DNA of 64,000 nucleotides from Saprospiraceae bacterium (GTDB taxonomy: Bacteria; Bacteroidota; Bacteroidia; Chitinophagales; Saprospiraceae), in contig JADJJL010000006.1 in the NCBI GenBank assembly GCA_016710265.1, forward strand, positions 434,001 to 498,000. Reading direction: 5' to 3'. This document shows positions 50,901 through 61,208 of the stretch, piece by piece. Under the pieces are notes generated by a model. The model was given only the letters and a program-made list of their open reading frames with translations, did not search any database and was not told the origin of the DNA. Position numbers and translations under genes: made by a program. Numbering within the stretch: the stretch's first letter is position 1; each line of letters starts with the position of its first letter.

Positions 50901-53893
50901 ACTCAATTTTCTTCGAGGGATCTGCGCAAGTCAGAGTGGAAATTGCTCCGCGATCAATCCGTTTTTGAGTATCCAGTCAGCGAGCAGGATGGTGGCCACG
51001 TCTATTGGAGTGGATTTACGATCCTGGACAATAGAATGTATCCTTTTAATATTTCTGTGGAAGTACCCTGGAAAAATAAAAACATAGAAATAAAAACTGA
51101 AACATTTAGAGATAAGATGTTGCCGGGGAGTCAGGAAAATTGGTCTTTTAGCCTTAAATCAACCGTGAAGGAAGATACTAGTTTTGAGATGCTTGCCTCT
51201 ATGTATGACGCATCCCTTGATCAGATTTTGCCTTTTGAATGGAATCAATCATTTTGGCCTGATTTTTATGCTCCTACACAAATTTCATCCAGCACATTCG
51301 GCACTGAGTATATGAATTTGTTGCATGAACAACTATCAATTGAGTCTTGGCGTTTTGGTTTTTCAAGGACCCAATATTCATTACCGGAATTGGCTCAGTA
51401 TTATTCAGATCTTCGGATGTTTAAATCTCGAGCTGCAGGCTCTGCTGACCGAAGTGCCGCTCCAATGGCTTCTGAGAGTTTGGAGAATGCTTCTGTGGAT
51501 TCTGATAAAGTAAAAAACCAAGATGGGAAAGAAGAAGCAATTCAAGTTAAAAAAGAGGAGGTCCCCATTAGAACCAATTTAAATGAAACTGTATTCTTTT
51601 TTCCTCAATTAAAATCTGATAAGAATGGCAAGTTTGAATTTCAATTTAAAATGAACGAGGCATTGACTCGCTGGAAGTTACAATTGTTCGCTCATTCCAA
51701 AGACATGAAAACCGGATACAAGGCACTAGAAGTAATCACCAGTAAACCGGTTCAGATTAAACCCTTTTATCCAAGATTTTTAAGACAAGGGGATCAAATG
51801 GAACTTCGCGCGACTGTGAGTAATTTATCTGAAAATAAAATCATTGGTACGGCTAAATTGGAAATTCTAAATGCGTCCAATCTGCAAAATATTTCAGATC
51901 AGTTTAATATTAAACAAAGCAATGATCAGGTCCAATTGGAAGTAGGTCAATCAGAATCCGTTGTTTGGAATTTGAAAGTACCTGAAGAGTTGACGAGTGC
52001 TGTGATCTTAAGATACAGTGTCGTTTCAGATCAGCACAAAGATGGAGAAGAAAAGAGTGTGGCAGTGGTGTCCAATCGTAAATTATTGACGCAAACCATG
52101 GCCATGCATGTTCCAGCAAAAACAACGAAAGAGTATAACTTTACTGGGATAAGCAATGCATTTGCACCGGGCGCCAAGCCCCATAGTTTTACCATAGAAT
52201 TTAGTTCTAACCCTGTTTGGTACGCCATTCAATCACTTCCTTATTTGTCAGATTATCCACACGAATGTAGTGAGCAATTGATGAGTCAAATATTTGCAAA
52301 TTCGATTGGTTCGCACATCATGGAAAAAATGCCAAGGGTAAAATCCATTTTGCAAAAGTTATTAGCAGATGGACAACAACTTTCTCCTTTGTTAAAAAAT
52401 CAAGAATTAAAATCAGCCTTGATCGCAGAAACACCTTGGGTTTTGGAAGCAGAATCGGAAACCGAACAGATGAGGAGGGTAGCCTTGTTGATGGATTTTA
52501 ATTTAATGAACCAACAAGTTAAATCTACAATTGATAAGCTTGGGCAAAGACAAAATTCGGATGGTTCCTTTTCTTGGTTTCCTGGTAGCTGGCCAGACCG
52601 AACCATCACACAGCATATTGTCAGTCAAATTGCACATTTGCAAAAGCTGGGAGTGATCGAAAAAAGGGAAGGCGATTTACAAAGTATAGTCCTGAAAGCT
52701 TCAAAATTTCTGGATCAGTCTATCCAAGCGGATTATGATCACATTGCGAAATTGGTGAAAGAAGGAAAAGCGAAATGGGAAGATCAGCATATATCTGCGC
52801 TTCAAGTTCAATATTTATATGCTGCGAGTTATTATCCGGATTGGTTTTCGAAAATTAAATCCACAATAGCCGTAAAGTATTGGATGGAGCAAATGAATGT
52901 GTATTGGAGAAAGATGAACATCTATGATCAAGCCATGTGTGCCTTGTTTTTCATAGAATGAAAGATCAGACCAACTCAAAATTGATTATTGAATCATTGC
53001 GCCAAAGAGCCATCCAACATGCTGAATTGGGAATGTATTGGAAGATACCAAGAAGTTATTATTGGAATCAATTGCCGATAGAAACTCAGGCAATGATGAT
53101 TGAAGCATTTTATGAAATCACCAAGGATGTAAAATCATGTGATCAAATGAAATTATGGCTTCTCAAAAATAAGCAAACACAACACTGGGGAACAACCAAA
53201 GCGACTTCTCTAGCAGTGTATGCCATCTTACAATATGCCACAGATTGGACCAACGAAAGTCAGGAAACAAAAATCAGTTTGAACAATCAGGTTTTGGTTC
53301 CAAAAGATCAATTGGCGGGCAGTTTATATTTTAAAGAAAAATTTGAATCTTCCCAAGTGAAAAAAGAGTTTTCCAAAATAAAAGCGGTGAATCCAAACCC
53401 ACATGCTTCCTGGGGAGCTGCGTATGTGCAATATTGGCAAGATTTGGATCAGATTAAAGATGATTATGGTTCCGGATTGTCGATTTCTCAGGAGCTGTAC
53501 AAGAAAGTCATCATTGACCAAAAAGAAAAATTGATTCCTATCAAAGGAAAAGAAAAATTGTCGAAAGGAGATTTGGTAACGGTTCGATGTGTGATTAAAT
53601 CAGATCGCCCGATGGAGTATGTACATTTAAAAATGATGCGTGCAAGCGGACTTGAATTGATTGGGCAATTGTCTGGATACGAATGGAAATCAGGTCTTGG
53701 GTATTATAAATCTCCGGGAGATTTGTCCACTGATTTTTTCATCTCCTTTTTACCAGCCGGAACTTTTGTTTTCGAATATGATTTGAGAGCCGCATTTACC
53801 GGATCATTTTCCAATGGTGTATCCACCATTCAGTGTATGTATGCACCTGAGTTTAATGCCAACAGTAAAGGAATTGTATTAAACATCGATTAA
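47937..53893 (+). CDS. Alpha-2-macroglobulin family protein, frameshifted
   Basis: The start ATG is at 47937. The first frame stops at 52961 after 1674 codons; the next frame continues from 52937 and ends at 53893. One missing T in the run at 52947-52951 restores ALFFHRMKDQTNSKL and a protein of about 1985 aa. Signal peptide at 1-20 without a lipobox Cys. Macroglobulin domains follow, with RPGQTVHFKVL near 600, a predicted bait-region-like SRAAGSADRSAAPMA near 1164-1178, then the thioester motif CSEQ at residue 1444 and the all-alpha thioester domain. A protease-trapping envelope protein. The two ORFs are one gene. Confidence 0.88.
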
Positions 53894-53940
53894 AGTGCTG
53901 GCTTGGTCTAAGAATGGAAATTATTTTCTTTTGAGTCACT

Positions 53941-53948
53941 TATCTTTG
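53941..53948 (+). promoter_or_regulatory. Candidate -7 promoter box (TATCTTTG)
   Basis: Exact TAnnTTTG 19 bases before the DUF697 ATG at 53968; supports that start rather than the TTG at 53953. Confidence 0.5.
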
Positions 53949-53967
53949 AACTTTGAAAAAAAATGAA

Positions 53968-54591
53968 ATGGAAGAAAAATCAAAAACCAATCAATCAGAA
54001 GATGTCATCCGCAATCATGTGATGTGGGCCATGGGTGCCGGATTAATTTGGGTCCCGATTGTAGACTTTTTAGCCGTGTCGGCTATTCAATTAGACATGA
54101 TTCGTCAACTGTGTAAAATACAAGGCAAAGACTTTGGAGAAAACCAAGGGAAAGCCATCATCACAGCGCTAACCTCTTCTGGCGCATCAAAAATAGCTTC
54201 CAGGGCTGTTAAATTCATTCCCGGAATCGGTACCATTTTGGGTGGGATTACAATGTCCGTCATGAGTGGAGCTTCCACCTATGCCATGGGACAAGTATTT
54301 AAAAAGCATCTGGAAGACGGTGGTACCATCCTTGACTTTGATCCTCGCGCTTTTCAAAAGAAATACGATGAGTGGTTTGAAAAAGGAAAAGAATACGCAG
54401 AGAGTCTCAGTAAATCTAAGAAAACAGAAAATGCAGAAGCTCCAAAATCAGAGCAAAGCTCGACTAGTGCAAATGATAAAACCAGATCTGCGATTGATCA
54501 GCTGAAAGACATTGCAGAATTGAAGGAGAAAGGATTGTTAACTGAAGAAGAATATCTTCAGTTTAAAAAGAAGATACTTGGTGATGATTGA
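53968..54591 (+). CDS. DUF697 membrane protein with SHOCT domain
   Basis: 207 aa from ATG 53968. DUF697-like N-terminal half with two hydrophobic segments (MWAMGAGLIWVPIVDFLAVS and SRAVKFIPGIGTILGGITMS) as in YcjF/GTPase-associated proteins, a charged linker and a C-terminal SHOCT domain (SAIDQLKDIAELKEKGLLTE to YLQFKKKIL), about residues 175-207. SHOCT is a short oligomerisation motif. Localisation is probably the inner membrane. Function unknown. Confidence 0.83.
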   Translation: MEEKSKTNQSEDVIRNHVMWAMGAGLIWVPIVDFLAVSAIQLDMIRQLCKIQGKDFGENQGKAIITALTSSGASKIASRAVKFIPGIGTILGGITMSVMSGASTYAMGQVFKKHLEDGGTILDFDPRAFQKKYDEWFEKGKEYAESLSKSKKTENAEAPKSEQSSTSANDKTRSAIDQLKDIAELKEKGLLTEEEYLQFKKKILGDD

Positions 54592-54669
54592 GAGCTATAG
54601 ATAATTTTATTTTCTGCTTTATTTATAAACGGAATTGAAAGAGCCTTTCTAAACCATCGGCCCCAAACA

Positions 54670-54854
54670 AGCAGATTTTGGTGATGAAATGTGAATAAAA
54701 AGTAAGATTTTCTACAATAGCAAAATTTTTGGAAGGGAAGGCTGTGTGCCTTATTTTGTCGTTACAGAAATGAAATTCTGTGAGAATATAAAATAGTAAT
54801 AGTTCTGGAATAATAAACTTTCGTAACGACAAAATCCAGCACCCAAAATCTGCT
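54670..54854. repeat. Nested inverted repeats, possible miniature element
   Basis: Outer pair AGCAGATTTTGG at 54670-54681 with CCAAAATCTGCT at 54843-54854; inner pair ATTTTGTCGTTAC at 54753-54765 with GTAACGACAAAAT at 54823-54835. No protein. Could be a MITE-like remnant or a structured RNA. Confidence 0.55.
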
Positions 54855-54937
54855 CAACAGAGTTGGAACTAAGAATAGGAGTTAAACAGGAATCGATGCA
54901 AAATGAAGCGCCGACTTTTAGAAAGGCTGCGTTTTTG

Positions 54938-54962
54938 CTACTTTTTGCGCGACAAAAAGTAG
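54938..54962. repeat. Palindrome CTACTTTTTG-CGCGA-CAAAAAGTAG
   Basis: Perfect 10-bp stem around a 5-base loop, of a kind widespread as intergenic repeats in Bacteroidota. Possible bidirectional terminator. Confidence 0.65.
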
Positions 54963-55113
54963 GGCAATGAAAGGAAAAGGATTAAGAGTCCAAAATCAAA
55001 GATGGGTTAGGGATCTATAACTATACATTTGGAATATCGCAGAATTAAAAATAAAGAGATTTTTTATCAGAAGAGGAATACTTAAAGTCTAAAGTGAAAA
55101 TATGGTGTGAGGT

Positions 55114-56423
55114 TTAGTTATTAAGAGAAATTTTATAAACTTCCAAACAACGCTTCCTTGCGAATTCATGTTCGATAATGGGTTTTGGATAAGAAAAGCT
55201 GTCAAATTCCGGGATCCATTTTTTAATGTATCCATATTGAGGATCAAATCTTTTTGTTGAGCTGCCGGATTAAAAATTCTAAAGTATGGAGCGGCATCGG
55301 TGCCCGAACCCGCTGCCCACTGCCAACCTCCGTTGTTGCTCGCCAAATCAAAGTCCAATAATTTTTTGGCGAAGTAGGCTTCGCCCCATCGCCAATCTAT
55401 CAACAAATGTTTCACCAAAAAACTGGCGGTGATCATCCTTGCGCGATTGTGCATAAATCCGGTGGCATTGAGTTCTCTCATCCCTGCATCCACCATGGGA
55501 TAGCCCGTTTGACCAGCACACCAAGCTTCAAATTGTTGCTCATCATTGACCCATTGGATCTGGTCGTATTGTTTTTTAAAGGAAGAATGTTCTACGTGTG
55601 GAAACGATTGTAATATCATTGAATAAAAATCTCGCCAAATTAATTCACTTACAAAAGTTTCATCCAGTTTCCAACTTCTAAAGAGTAGTTCCCGGATACT
55701 AATAGTTCCAAATCTCAAATGAATGCCTAGATGAGATGTTCCATCTAAAATAGGGTAGTCTCTTTGCTTGGAATAGTTTTTAATTTTATCCAATTCTAGT
55801 TCAGAGGATGGTATTTTTATTTCAGATGGTTCGAATCCCAATTCCGAAAGTGAAATCATATTTTCTGATTTCAGACTAAAAAATTGTGAGTCAGAAAGTT
55901 TCAATTCATTCGATAATAAAGCGTTTGGAAATCCAAGTTCAGTAGCCTTTTTGAGCCATTTATTTTTATAAGGTGTAAAAACGGTATAAGGGGTTCCGTC
56001 GTCCTTACATAGTTCATTTTTTTCAAAAATTACTTGGTCTTTAAATGTTTGAAAACGGATATTTTTTGATTGACATAAGTTTAATATAGATTGATCTCTG
56101 GTATTTGCGTAAGATTCATAATCTCTGTTGGTATAAATAGCTTGAATGGGATATTTTTCCAACCATCCGGACCAAATTTTTTCTGGATGTCCATGTCCTA
56201 CGACCAAATCTGATCCAAGCGATTGTAATTTTAATTTGAGATCGGAAATGCTTTGATGAATAAATTGTACCCGCGCATCTTGTTTATCTTCTAATTTATC
56301 AAGAATATATTTGTCAAAAATGAAAAAGCACAGGACCGGATGACCCGCATTGATGGCTTGAATTAAACCAAAGTTGTCGTGCAAACGCAAATCTCTCCTA
56401 AACCAAAAAGCGGTAATTTTCAT
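55114..56423 (-). CDS. DNA photolyase/cryptochrome, frameshifted
   Basis: 436 aa when restored. Start ATG 56423 (MKITAFWFRRDLRLHDN), the classic photolyase N-terminus. The FAD-binding C-terminal domain has the Trp/Asn motifs LIWRDFYSMI, YPMVDAGMRELNATGFMHNR and NNGGWQWAAGSGTDAAPYFR. The open frame breaks at the T-run 55251-55255: one more base restores RFDPQYGYIKKWIPEF and then PKPIIEHEFARKRCLEVYK to the stop at 55114. Repairs UV dimers with light. The break is at a homopolymer. Confidence 0.92.
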
Positions 56424-56500
56424 GGCGAGTGAAAAAACATCCAAAGCACTCTAAAGTTTAAATGGCTTGTTAATCAATCTGTTATTGAAATGATTTTCAG

Positions 56501-56508
56501 TATATTTG
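56501..56508 (+). promoter_or_regulatory. Candidate -7 promoter box (TATATTTG)
   Basis: Exact TAnnTTTG match 16 bases before the TPR lipoprotein ATG. Confidence 0.5.
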
Positions 56509-56524
56509 TGACAAATAATTGCAT

Positions 56525-57427
56525 ATGCGTCTATTGATTGTATTTTTATTTTTAACTATTTCAATATCAGAATCTTGTAAAAATGCTGCGCCTAGTTTAT
56601 CGAAGGATTTGGAAAAAGCTGAAAAGGCTTTTAACGACAATCCCACCGACAGCACCTACAATGATTACATCACAAAGGTTTTAGAGCATTTTCAAAATTC
56701 ACCCAAAGGAACCGATCAAAGTGGAATATTGATCAAAGCTGCCAAGGCCAGCGAACAAATGAAAAAGTTGGATCAGGAAATTATATTTCTAAACAACATC
56801 ATCAAAAATTATCCCAATCTTGAAGACAATCACAATAGAATTTACAGAATGATTGGCTTGCTACATGGAACCAATAGACACAGCACTGCAGACGTCATGG
56901 CGGTTTGTTATATGTCTGCTTATCCAGAAGATCCGAGAAATGAAGAACTAAAAACCAGAGTTCCAAAGGCAGGTACACCACAAGAATACATGATGGAAAT
57001 CGCAAGGTCTATTTTTGCAGACACACTGACAGGTTTTAATGAAGCCAAAGCAAGGACTTATGTCGATGCTTGCGAGGCCTACGCCATGACCTTACCCAAA
57101 GATCCAGAGACACCTCAATTTCTTTTTAAAGCAGCTGAAACATCCAATACCTTGAGAACTTATGAAAAGAGTTTTTCATTGTACGATTGGATCATTGAGC
57201 AATATCCAACACATGATAGAGCTCCTGTTTCCCTTTTTATGAAAGGATTTTTATTTGACGGAACTTTAAAAGATTCTGCCAATGCTGCTAAATTCTACAC
57301 TGAATTTATTGAAAAATATCCAAGCAATCCATTTGCAAAAGACGCAAAAATGCTCATGCAAAATCTGGGTAAAACCGATGAAGAAGTGCTCCAGGAGTTA
57401 ATGAAAAAAGGAGAAGCCAACCAATAA
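56525..57427 (+). CDS. TPR-type tetratricopeptide lipoprotein
   Basis: 300 aa from ATG 56525. Signal peptide with a lipobox-like Cys (ISESCKN). Helix-turn-helix repeats rich in tetratricopeptide phrases follow (EIIFLNNIIKNYPNLEDNHN, SFSLYDWIIEQYPTHDRAP, AAKFYTEFIEKYPSNPFAKD), the last two being good TPR copies. Probably a periplasmic scaffold. Start from the promoter and the ATG. Confidence 0.82.
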   Translation: MRLLIVFLFLTISISESCKNAAPSLSKDLEKAEKAFNDNPTDSTYNDYITKVLEHFQNSPKGTDQSGILIKAAKASEQMKKLDQEIIFLNNIIKNYPNLEDNHNRIYRMIGLLHGTNRHSTADVMAVCYMSAYPEDPRNEELKTRVPKAGTPQEYMMEIARSIFADTLTGFNEAKARTYVDACEAYAMTLPKDPETPQFLFKAAETSNTLRTYEKSFSLYDWIIEQYPTHDRAPVSLFMKGFLFDGTLKDSANAAKFYTEFIEKYPSNPFAKDAKMLMQNLGKTDEEVLQELMKKGEANQ

Positions 57428-57433
57428 TTGGGC

Positions 57434-57895
57434 TTAATTTAATTTTTCTATTAAATAGTGATCTGTTGCAGGGATTGAAGTCCCTTTTACCTTCGCAGTT
57501 AAATCGAGGTGATAAGTTGATTTAACGCCTCTCATTATTTTTACAAAACTAGTCAGTGGCGACAACCAAGGATTTGCCTCGTTGAGTTTATCCAACTTTG
57601 ATTTTAACAAGGAATACTCTAATGTGAAATTGATTTCCATCACCGAATTTTCTTTTAAATCGAACACTTGTTCTATATTGTTTTGACCTAAAATAAATTC
57701 ATTTCTTGCGTGCTTTTTAGCCCTGCCCGATGCGTAATTTTCTTTAAGGACGATATCAATTTCTAGAACGATGGCTTTTTGTACTGTTGAAATAGACAAG
57801 GTGCCTTGAATGAGTCCGCGAGTCTTGGTATTGATGGTTCTAATTTTTATTTTGGGACCCTCGATTCCGAGTATAGATTTTAACTTTCCAATCAT
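57434..57895 (-). CDS. Spo0M-like (arrestin-fold) protein
   Basis: 153 aa. MIGKLKSILGIEGPKIKIRT and repeated beta strands (QGTLSISTVQKAIVLEIDIV, ENSVMEINFTLEYSLL) recall sporulation-control protein Spo0M and arrestin-like folds found outside spore formers. No catalytic residues. A TAATTTTG box lies 4 bases before the ATG, so the mRNA may be leaderless. Confidence 0.55.
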   Translation of the reverse strand: MIGKLKSILGIEGPKIKIRTINTKTRGLIQGTLSISTVQKAIVLEIDIVLKENYASGRAKKHARNEFILGQNNIEQVFDLKENSVMEINFTLEYSLLKSKLDKLNEANPWLSPLTSFVKIMRGVKSTYHLDLTAKVKGTSIPATDHYLIEKLN

Positions 57896-57899
57896 CTCA

Positions 57900-57907
57900 C
57901 AAAATTA
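57900..57907 (-). promoter_or_regulatory. -7 box TAATTTTG next to the start
   Basis: Exact TAnnTTTG on the minus strand, 4 bases from the Spo0M-like ATG. Confidence 0.45.
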
Positions 57908-57961
57908 AGCATGAAGGGATGATTCGTTTTTATTAATCGACGAGTGTGTAAGATCCATAGA

Positions 57962-58444
57962 TCAGATAAACTTAAGATGCCATGAATCTTTTAATGGCTT
58001 TAACCATCCGTGGATGAACTTGTATTTTGTATCAACCAAATTGTCGAAAAACAAGGTTTCCATATTGATTTGACCTCGCTCTAAGTAGCCGGCCAAATCA
58101 GAGGCTTTGACCATATGGAGGATGTCATTTTCTAAATATTGAAAATTCATCCGGTTGAAAAAATCAATTTGATATTCTTCACCCAGTTTTTTAATAAATC
58201 GAACAGATTCGTCGATCGAACAACCAGATGCGCCGGCCTGCGTTTGATCCACACACAATACCACTAAACAGTTGTGCATGATGCCCCCTGTGGCCTTTAG
58301 ATTGGAGCCATGACTTGCCCATGTTTTGCTAAATGCTTGAATGTTGTGATGGATTTCGGGAATGAAATCATCGGCCAAAATTTTATCTGCTGGATAAATC
58401 CAAATTTTGGATTCGTCGGAAAAAGCCAATAGATCTAACATCAA
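57962..58444 (-). CDS. Conserved Bacteroidota hypothetical protein
   Basis: 160 aa. Matches a Bacteroidota family often misnamed ABC transporter ATPase: SKIWIYPADKILADDFIPEI, HGSNLKATGGI then GASGCSIDESVRFIKKLG and the C-terminal DSWHLKFI. No P-loop is present, so that name is wrong. One base after the CCG protein gene, suggesting an operon with the redox pair; function unknown. Confidence 0.72.
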   Translation of the reverse strand: MMLDLLAFSDESKIWIYPADKILADDFIPEIHHNIQAFSKTWASHGSNLKATGGIMHNCLVVLCVDQTQAGASGCSIDESVRFIKKLGEEYQIDFFNRMNFQYLENDILHMVKASDLAGYLERGQINMETLFFDNLVDTKYKFIHGWLKPLKDSWHLKFI

Positions 58445-58445
58445 A

Positions 58446-59222
58446 TTATATCATTTTTTGTAAAACCATTTCTGATAAATCGTACACCATCATTTGCTCT
58501 TGTTTTTCATGAGCTTTTATTCCATCCTGAAGCATGGTCATACAAAAAGGACAATTGGCCACCACGATATTGGATTGAGTTTCGATGGCGTCTTCTATTC
58601 TCTCTTCGTTGATTCTTTTGTTTCCCTTTTCGTCTTCTTTAAACATCTGAGCGCCTCCTGCACCGCAGCAAAGGCCATTCTGACGGGATCTTTTCATCTC
58701 CTTGATATCCAACTTCAGATGATCGATCACCTTCCTGGGAGCTTCATAAATACCATTGGCCCTTCCCAAATAACAAGAGTCATGATAAGTCACTGATTCT
58801 GTCGAATGATCTTCTTTTATTTTAATTTTACCCAAGGAAATTAATTCTTCCAAAAATTTGCTGTGGTGCATGACCTCATATTTACCACCCAATTCGGGAT
58901 ATTCGTTGGCGATGGTATTAAAGCAATGTGGACAGGTGCAAACAATTTTTTTAACCTGATATTGATTGAGTGTTTCAATATTTTGGAGGGCCAGAATCTG
59001 AAACAGAAATTCATTGCCCGCTCTTCTGGCCGGATCTCCTGTGCATTTTTCTTCATCTCCCAATATGGCAAATTTGATTTCAGCTTTGTTGAGAATTTCT
59101 GCAAAAGCTCTGGAAACTTTTTGTGCACGTGCGTCATAAGAACCTGCGCAACCTACCCAAAATAAGACCTCAAAAGATTCTCCTTGTGACAAGTATTCTG
59201 CAGCTGTTTTTATTGGAATCAT
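58446..59222 (-). CDS. (Fe-S)-binding CCG-domain protein (HdrB/GlpC-like)
   Basis: 258 aa with two cysteine-rich CCG domains: FWVGCAGSYDARAQKVSRAF with GDEEKCTGDPARRAGNEF, and the second CHDSCYLGR-type block followed by GLCCGAGGAQMF. Such domains bind a non-cubane 4Fe-4S centre in heterodisulfide reductase and GlpC. It pairs with the membrane Fe-S protein upstream, as in electron-transfer complexes feeding quinones; the electron donor is unknown. Confidence 0.88.
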   Translation of the reverse strand: MIPIKTAAEYLSQGESFEVLFWVGCAGSYDARAQKVSRAFAEILNKAEIKFAILGDEEKCTGDPARRAGNEFLFQILALQNIETLNQYQVKKIVCTCPHCFNTIANEYPELGGKYEVMHHSKFLEELISLGKIKIKEDHSTESVTYHDSCYLGRANGIYEAPRKVIDHLKLDIKEMKRSRQNGLCCGAGGAQMFKEDEKGNKRINEERIEDAIETQSNIVVANCPFCMTMLQDGIKAHEKQEQMMVYDLSEMVLQKMI

Positions 59223-59238
59223 TTTACTTTAATTAAGA

Positions 59239-60531
59239 TTAAGATTTGGTCCAGGCGTCTCTGCTTTCAGGAATTTGCCAAACCGATTGTGTGTTTTCAA
59301 GACTGTTAAACATACCCATCCATTCAGAAGGACCTCCAGAATTCATCAGGATGTCGTATCTTCTCATGGCCAAGATAGGTTCCAATGGATTGATCAGTAC
59401 TGGACAGGCTTCAACGCAGGCATTGCAACTGGTGCAAGCATATATTTCTTCCTGGCTAATGTAGTCAAAAAGATTTTTACCATCGTTGTATTCTACATTC
59501 GGTTTTACCTGATTCGAAATTTCTTCCATTCGATCTCGAATGTCCATCACTATTTTTCTCGGGCTTAGTTTTTTACCTGTGAGATTCGCTGGACAAACGG
59601 AAGTACAGCGCCCGCATTCAGTACAACTGTAGGCTCCAATCAAAGTTCTGCGAGGCAATTGGAAAATATCAGCCGCGCCAAATATTTCCGTTTGTTCTAC
59701 CATTTCTTTTGGAGGAAGTCCCACCATGGATCTTGCTTCATTTTCAATCACCGGAATATTGGACATTTTGCCCCTGGATTCTTGATTGCTCAGATAAGCA
59801 TTGGGGAAGGCCAGAAAAATATGTAAATGCTTTGAGAATGGAAGATAAAGTATAAAGCCATAGATGACGAAGAGATGCAACCACCAGCCGATTCGCTCAA
59901 ACCACACCAACCAATCTTGTGGCAATTGGCCAAACAAGGATGCTCCAATGAAGGAGGAGATGTATAGTTTTCCGGTGGAAGGGTAGTGTTGGGGATCTAA
60001 GTTTTGCAAAATTTGATCTGAACTATTCATCAGAAAAATTCCAAAAATGAGTAAAATTTCTCCCATTAGAATCAGATTGGCGTCCACACTAGGCCATCCC
60101 TTCATTTCAGGCTTTTGGAACCTGATCAACTTTAGGATATTTCTGCGGTATAAAAATATAAAGGTGCTAAAGAAAGCCAGGAAAGAAAGGATTTCGATGC
60201 TGTTAATCAAGAAATTATAAAAAGAGCCCAATGCATGGGCGAAGATTCGATGTTCGCCTGTAAAGCCATCGACGATAATTTCGAGTAGTTCAATTTGGGT
60301 GAGGACAAAAGCCAAATAGATAAAAAGATGAAAAATTCCGGATACCGGTCTATTAAACATTTTCTTCTGGCCCAAAGCAAATAAAATCATGTTTTTTAGG
60401 CCAGTGAAAGAATTATGTTTTTCATTTTCAGTAATTCCCAGTGATATGTTTTTATAAATCTGTAAAAATCGGCCATAGGCTATGTAAAAGACCGTGGCTG
60501 TTAAGATCGAGAAGAATAAGATTTGCAACAT
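59239..60531 (-). CDS. Membrane (Fe-S)-binding protein with 4Fe-4S dicluster
   Basis: 430 aa. Five or so N-terminal transmembrane helices (ILFFSILTATVFYIAYG, LFIYLAFVLTQIELLEIIVD, IEILSFLAFFSTFIFLY and others) as in NarI-type subunits, then a ferredoxin domain with two clusters: CTECGRCTSVCPAN and CTSCNACVEACPVL near 305 and 368. It is followed by the CCG protein gene, which together look like a membrane oxidoreductase that couples cytoplasmic electrons to the quinone pool. Confidence 0.88.
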   Translation of the reverse strand: MLQILFFSILTATVFYIAYGRFLQIYKNISLGITENEKHNSFTGLKNMILFALGQKKMFNRPVSGIFHLFIYLAFVLTQIELLEIIVDGFTGEHRIFAHALGSFYNFLINSIEILSFLAFFSTFIFLYRRNILKLIRFQKPEMKGWPSVDANLILMGEILLIFGIFLMNSSDQILQNLDPQHYPSTGKLYISSFIGASLFGQLPQDWLVWFERIGWWLHLFVIYGFILYLPFSKHLHIFLAFPNAYLSNQESRGKMSNIPVIENEARSMVGLPPKEMVEQTEIFGAADIFQLPRRTLIGAYSCTECGRCTSVCPANLTGKKLSPRKIVMDIRDRMEEISNQVKPNVEYNDGKNLFDYISQEEIYACTSCNACVEACPVLINPLEPILAMRRYDILMNSGGPSEWMGMFNSLENTQSVWQIPESRDAWTKS

Positions 60532-60581
60532 ATATATACAGGTGATTAATAAAAAATATCCAACTTTGTCACTTTAGAAAC

Positions 60582-61091
60582 ATGAGCCAAAATACCATGA
60601 TAATTTTAAATCAGGACCAAATTAATAAAAAAATCCAGAGAATGGCCATGGAGATCTATGAAAAGCATTCAGATCGCGACATGGTTTATTTTTTGGGTAT
60701 TAATCAAAAAGGATATTTTTTGGCCAATCAGATCAGAACTGAGCTCGAAAAACTAAGTCCTCTGAAGACCAATTTATCCCGACTCACCATTAGCCCATCT
60801 GATCCACTTTCCACTGATGTATCATTGGAAATTCAAGCATCCGTTCTTAAAAAACAAGCAGTGATCATCGTAGATGATGTGATGAATTCCGGTCGCACAC
60901 TTTTTTATAGTTTTAAGGGTATGGCCAATGCCTTACCATCCTCTGTGGAAGTTTGTGTTTTAGTACTTAGAATGCACAAATCATTTCCAGTTCATGTGGA
61001 TTATTATGGATTGCGACTGGCCACCACGATTAAGCAAGATATAGAAGTTGTTTTTCAAAAAGAAAAGGCGATAGAGGCTAAAATGTATTGA
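60582..61091 (+). CDS. Phosphoribosyltransferase family protein (PyrR-like)
   Basis: 169 aa. PRPP-binding motif VIIVDDVMNSGRTLFYS near 104-120 and the N-terminal NQDQINKKIQRMAMEIYE resemble PyrR-type uracil PRTases and regulators. It may act as a uracil phosphoribosyltransferase or only as a sensor; no pyr operon attenuator is seen here. Divergent from the membrane Fe-S gene. Confidence 0.82.
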   Translation: MSQNTMIILNQDQINKKIQRMAMEIYEKHSDRDMVYFLGINQKGYFLANQIRTELEKLSPLKTNLSRLTISPSDPLSTDVSLEIQASVLKKQAVIIVDDVMNSGRTLFYSFKGMANALPSSVEVCVLVLRMHKSFPVHVDYYGLRLATTIKQDIEVVFQKEKAIEAKMY

Positions 61092-61208
61092 AGGAATATT
61101 TTGTTTAGGCTTGTATGTTTGGAAAATATGTTTGTAACTATTGGGTAAGTTTAAAGGATACTTTAATTATTGGTTCCTAGATCAATTATACTTAGGTGTT
61201 TCTAAAAT

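Larger units (their letters stand above)
54592..55113. other. Intergenic region with two sets of inverted repeats
   Basis: About 520 bp with no supported gene. It holds nested inverted repeats (54670-54854) and a palindrome (54938-54962), both listed separately. Confidence 0.5.

Noticed and set aside
52937..53893. Separate 318-aa gene after the alpha-2-macroglobulin
   Set aside because: It continues the same protein after a T-run indel; no independent start or family of its own.
57962..58444. ABC transporter ATPase
   Set aside because: This is the usual label for the family, but no Walker A or other ATPase motif is present.
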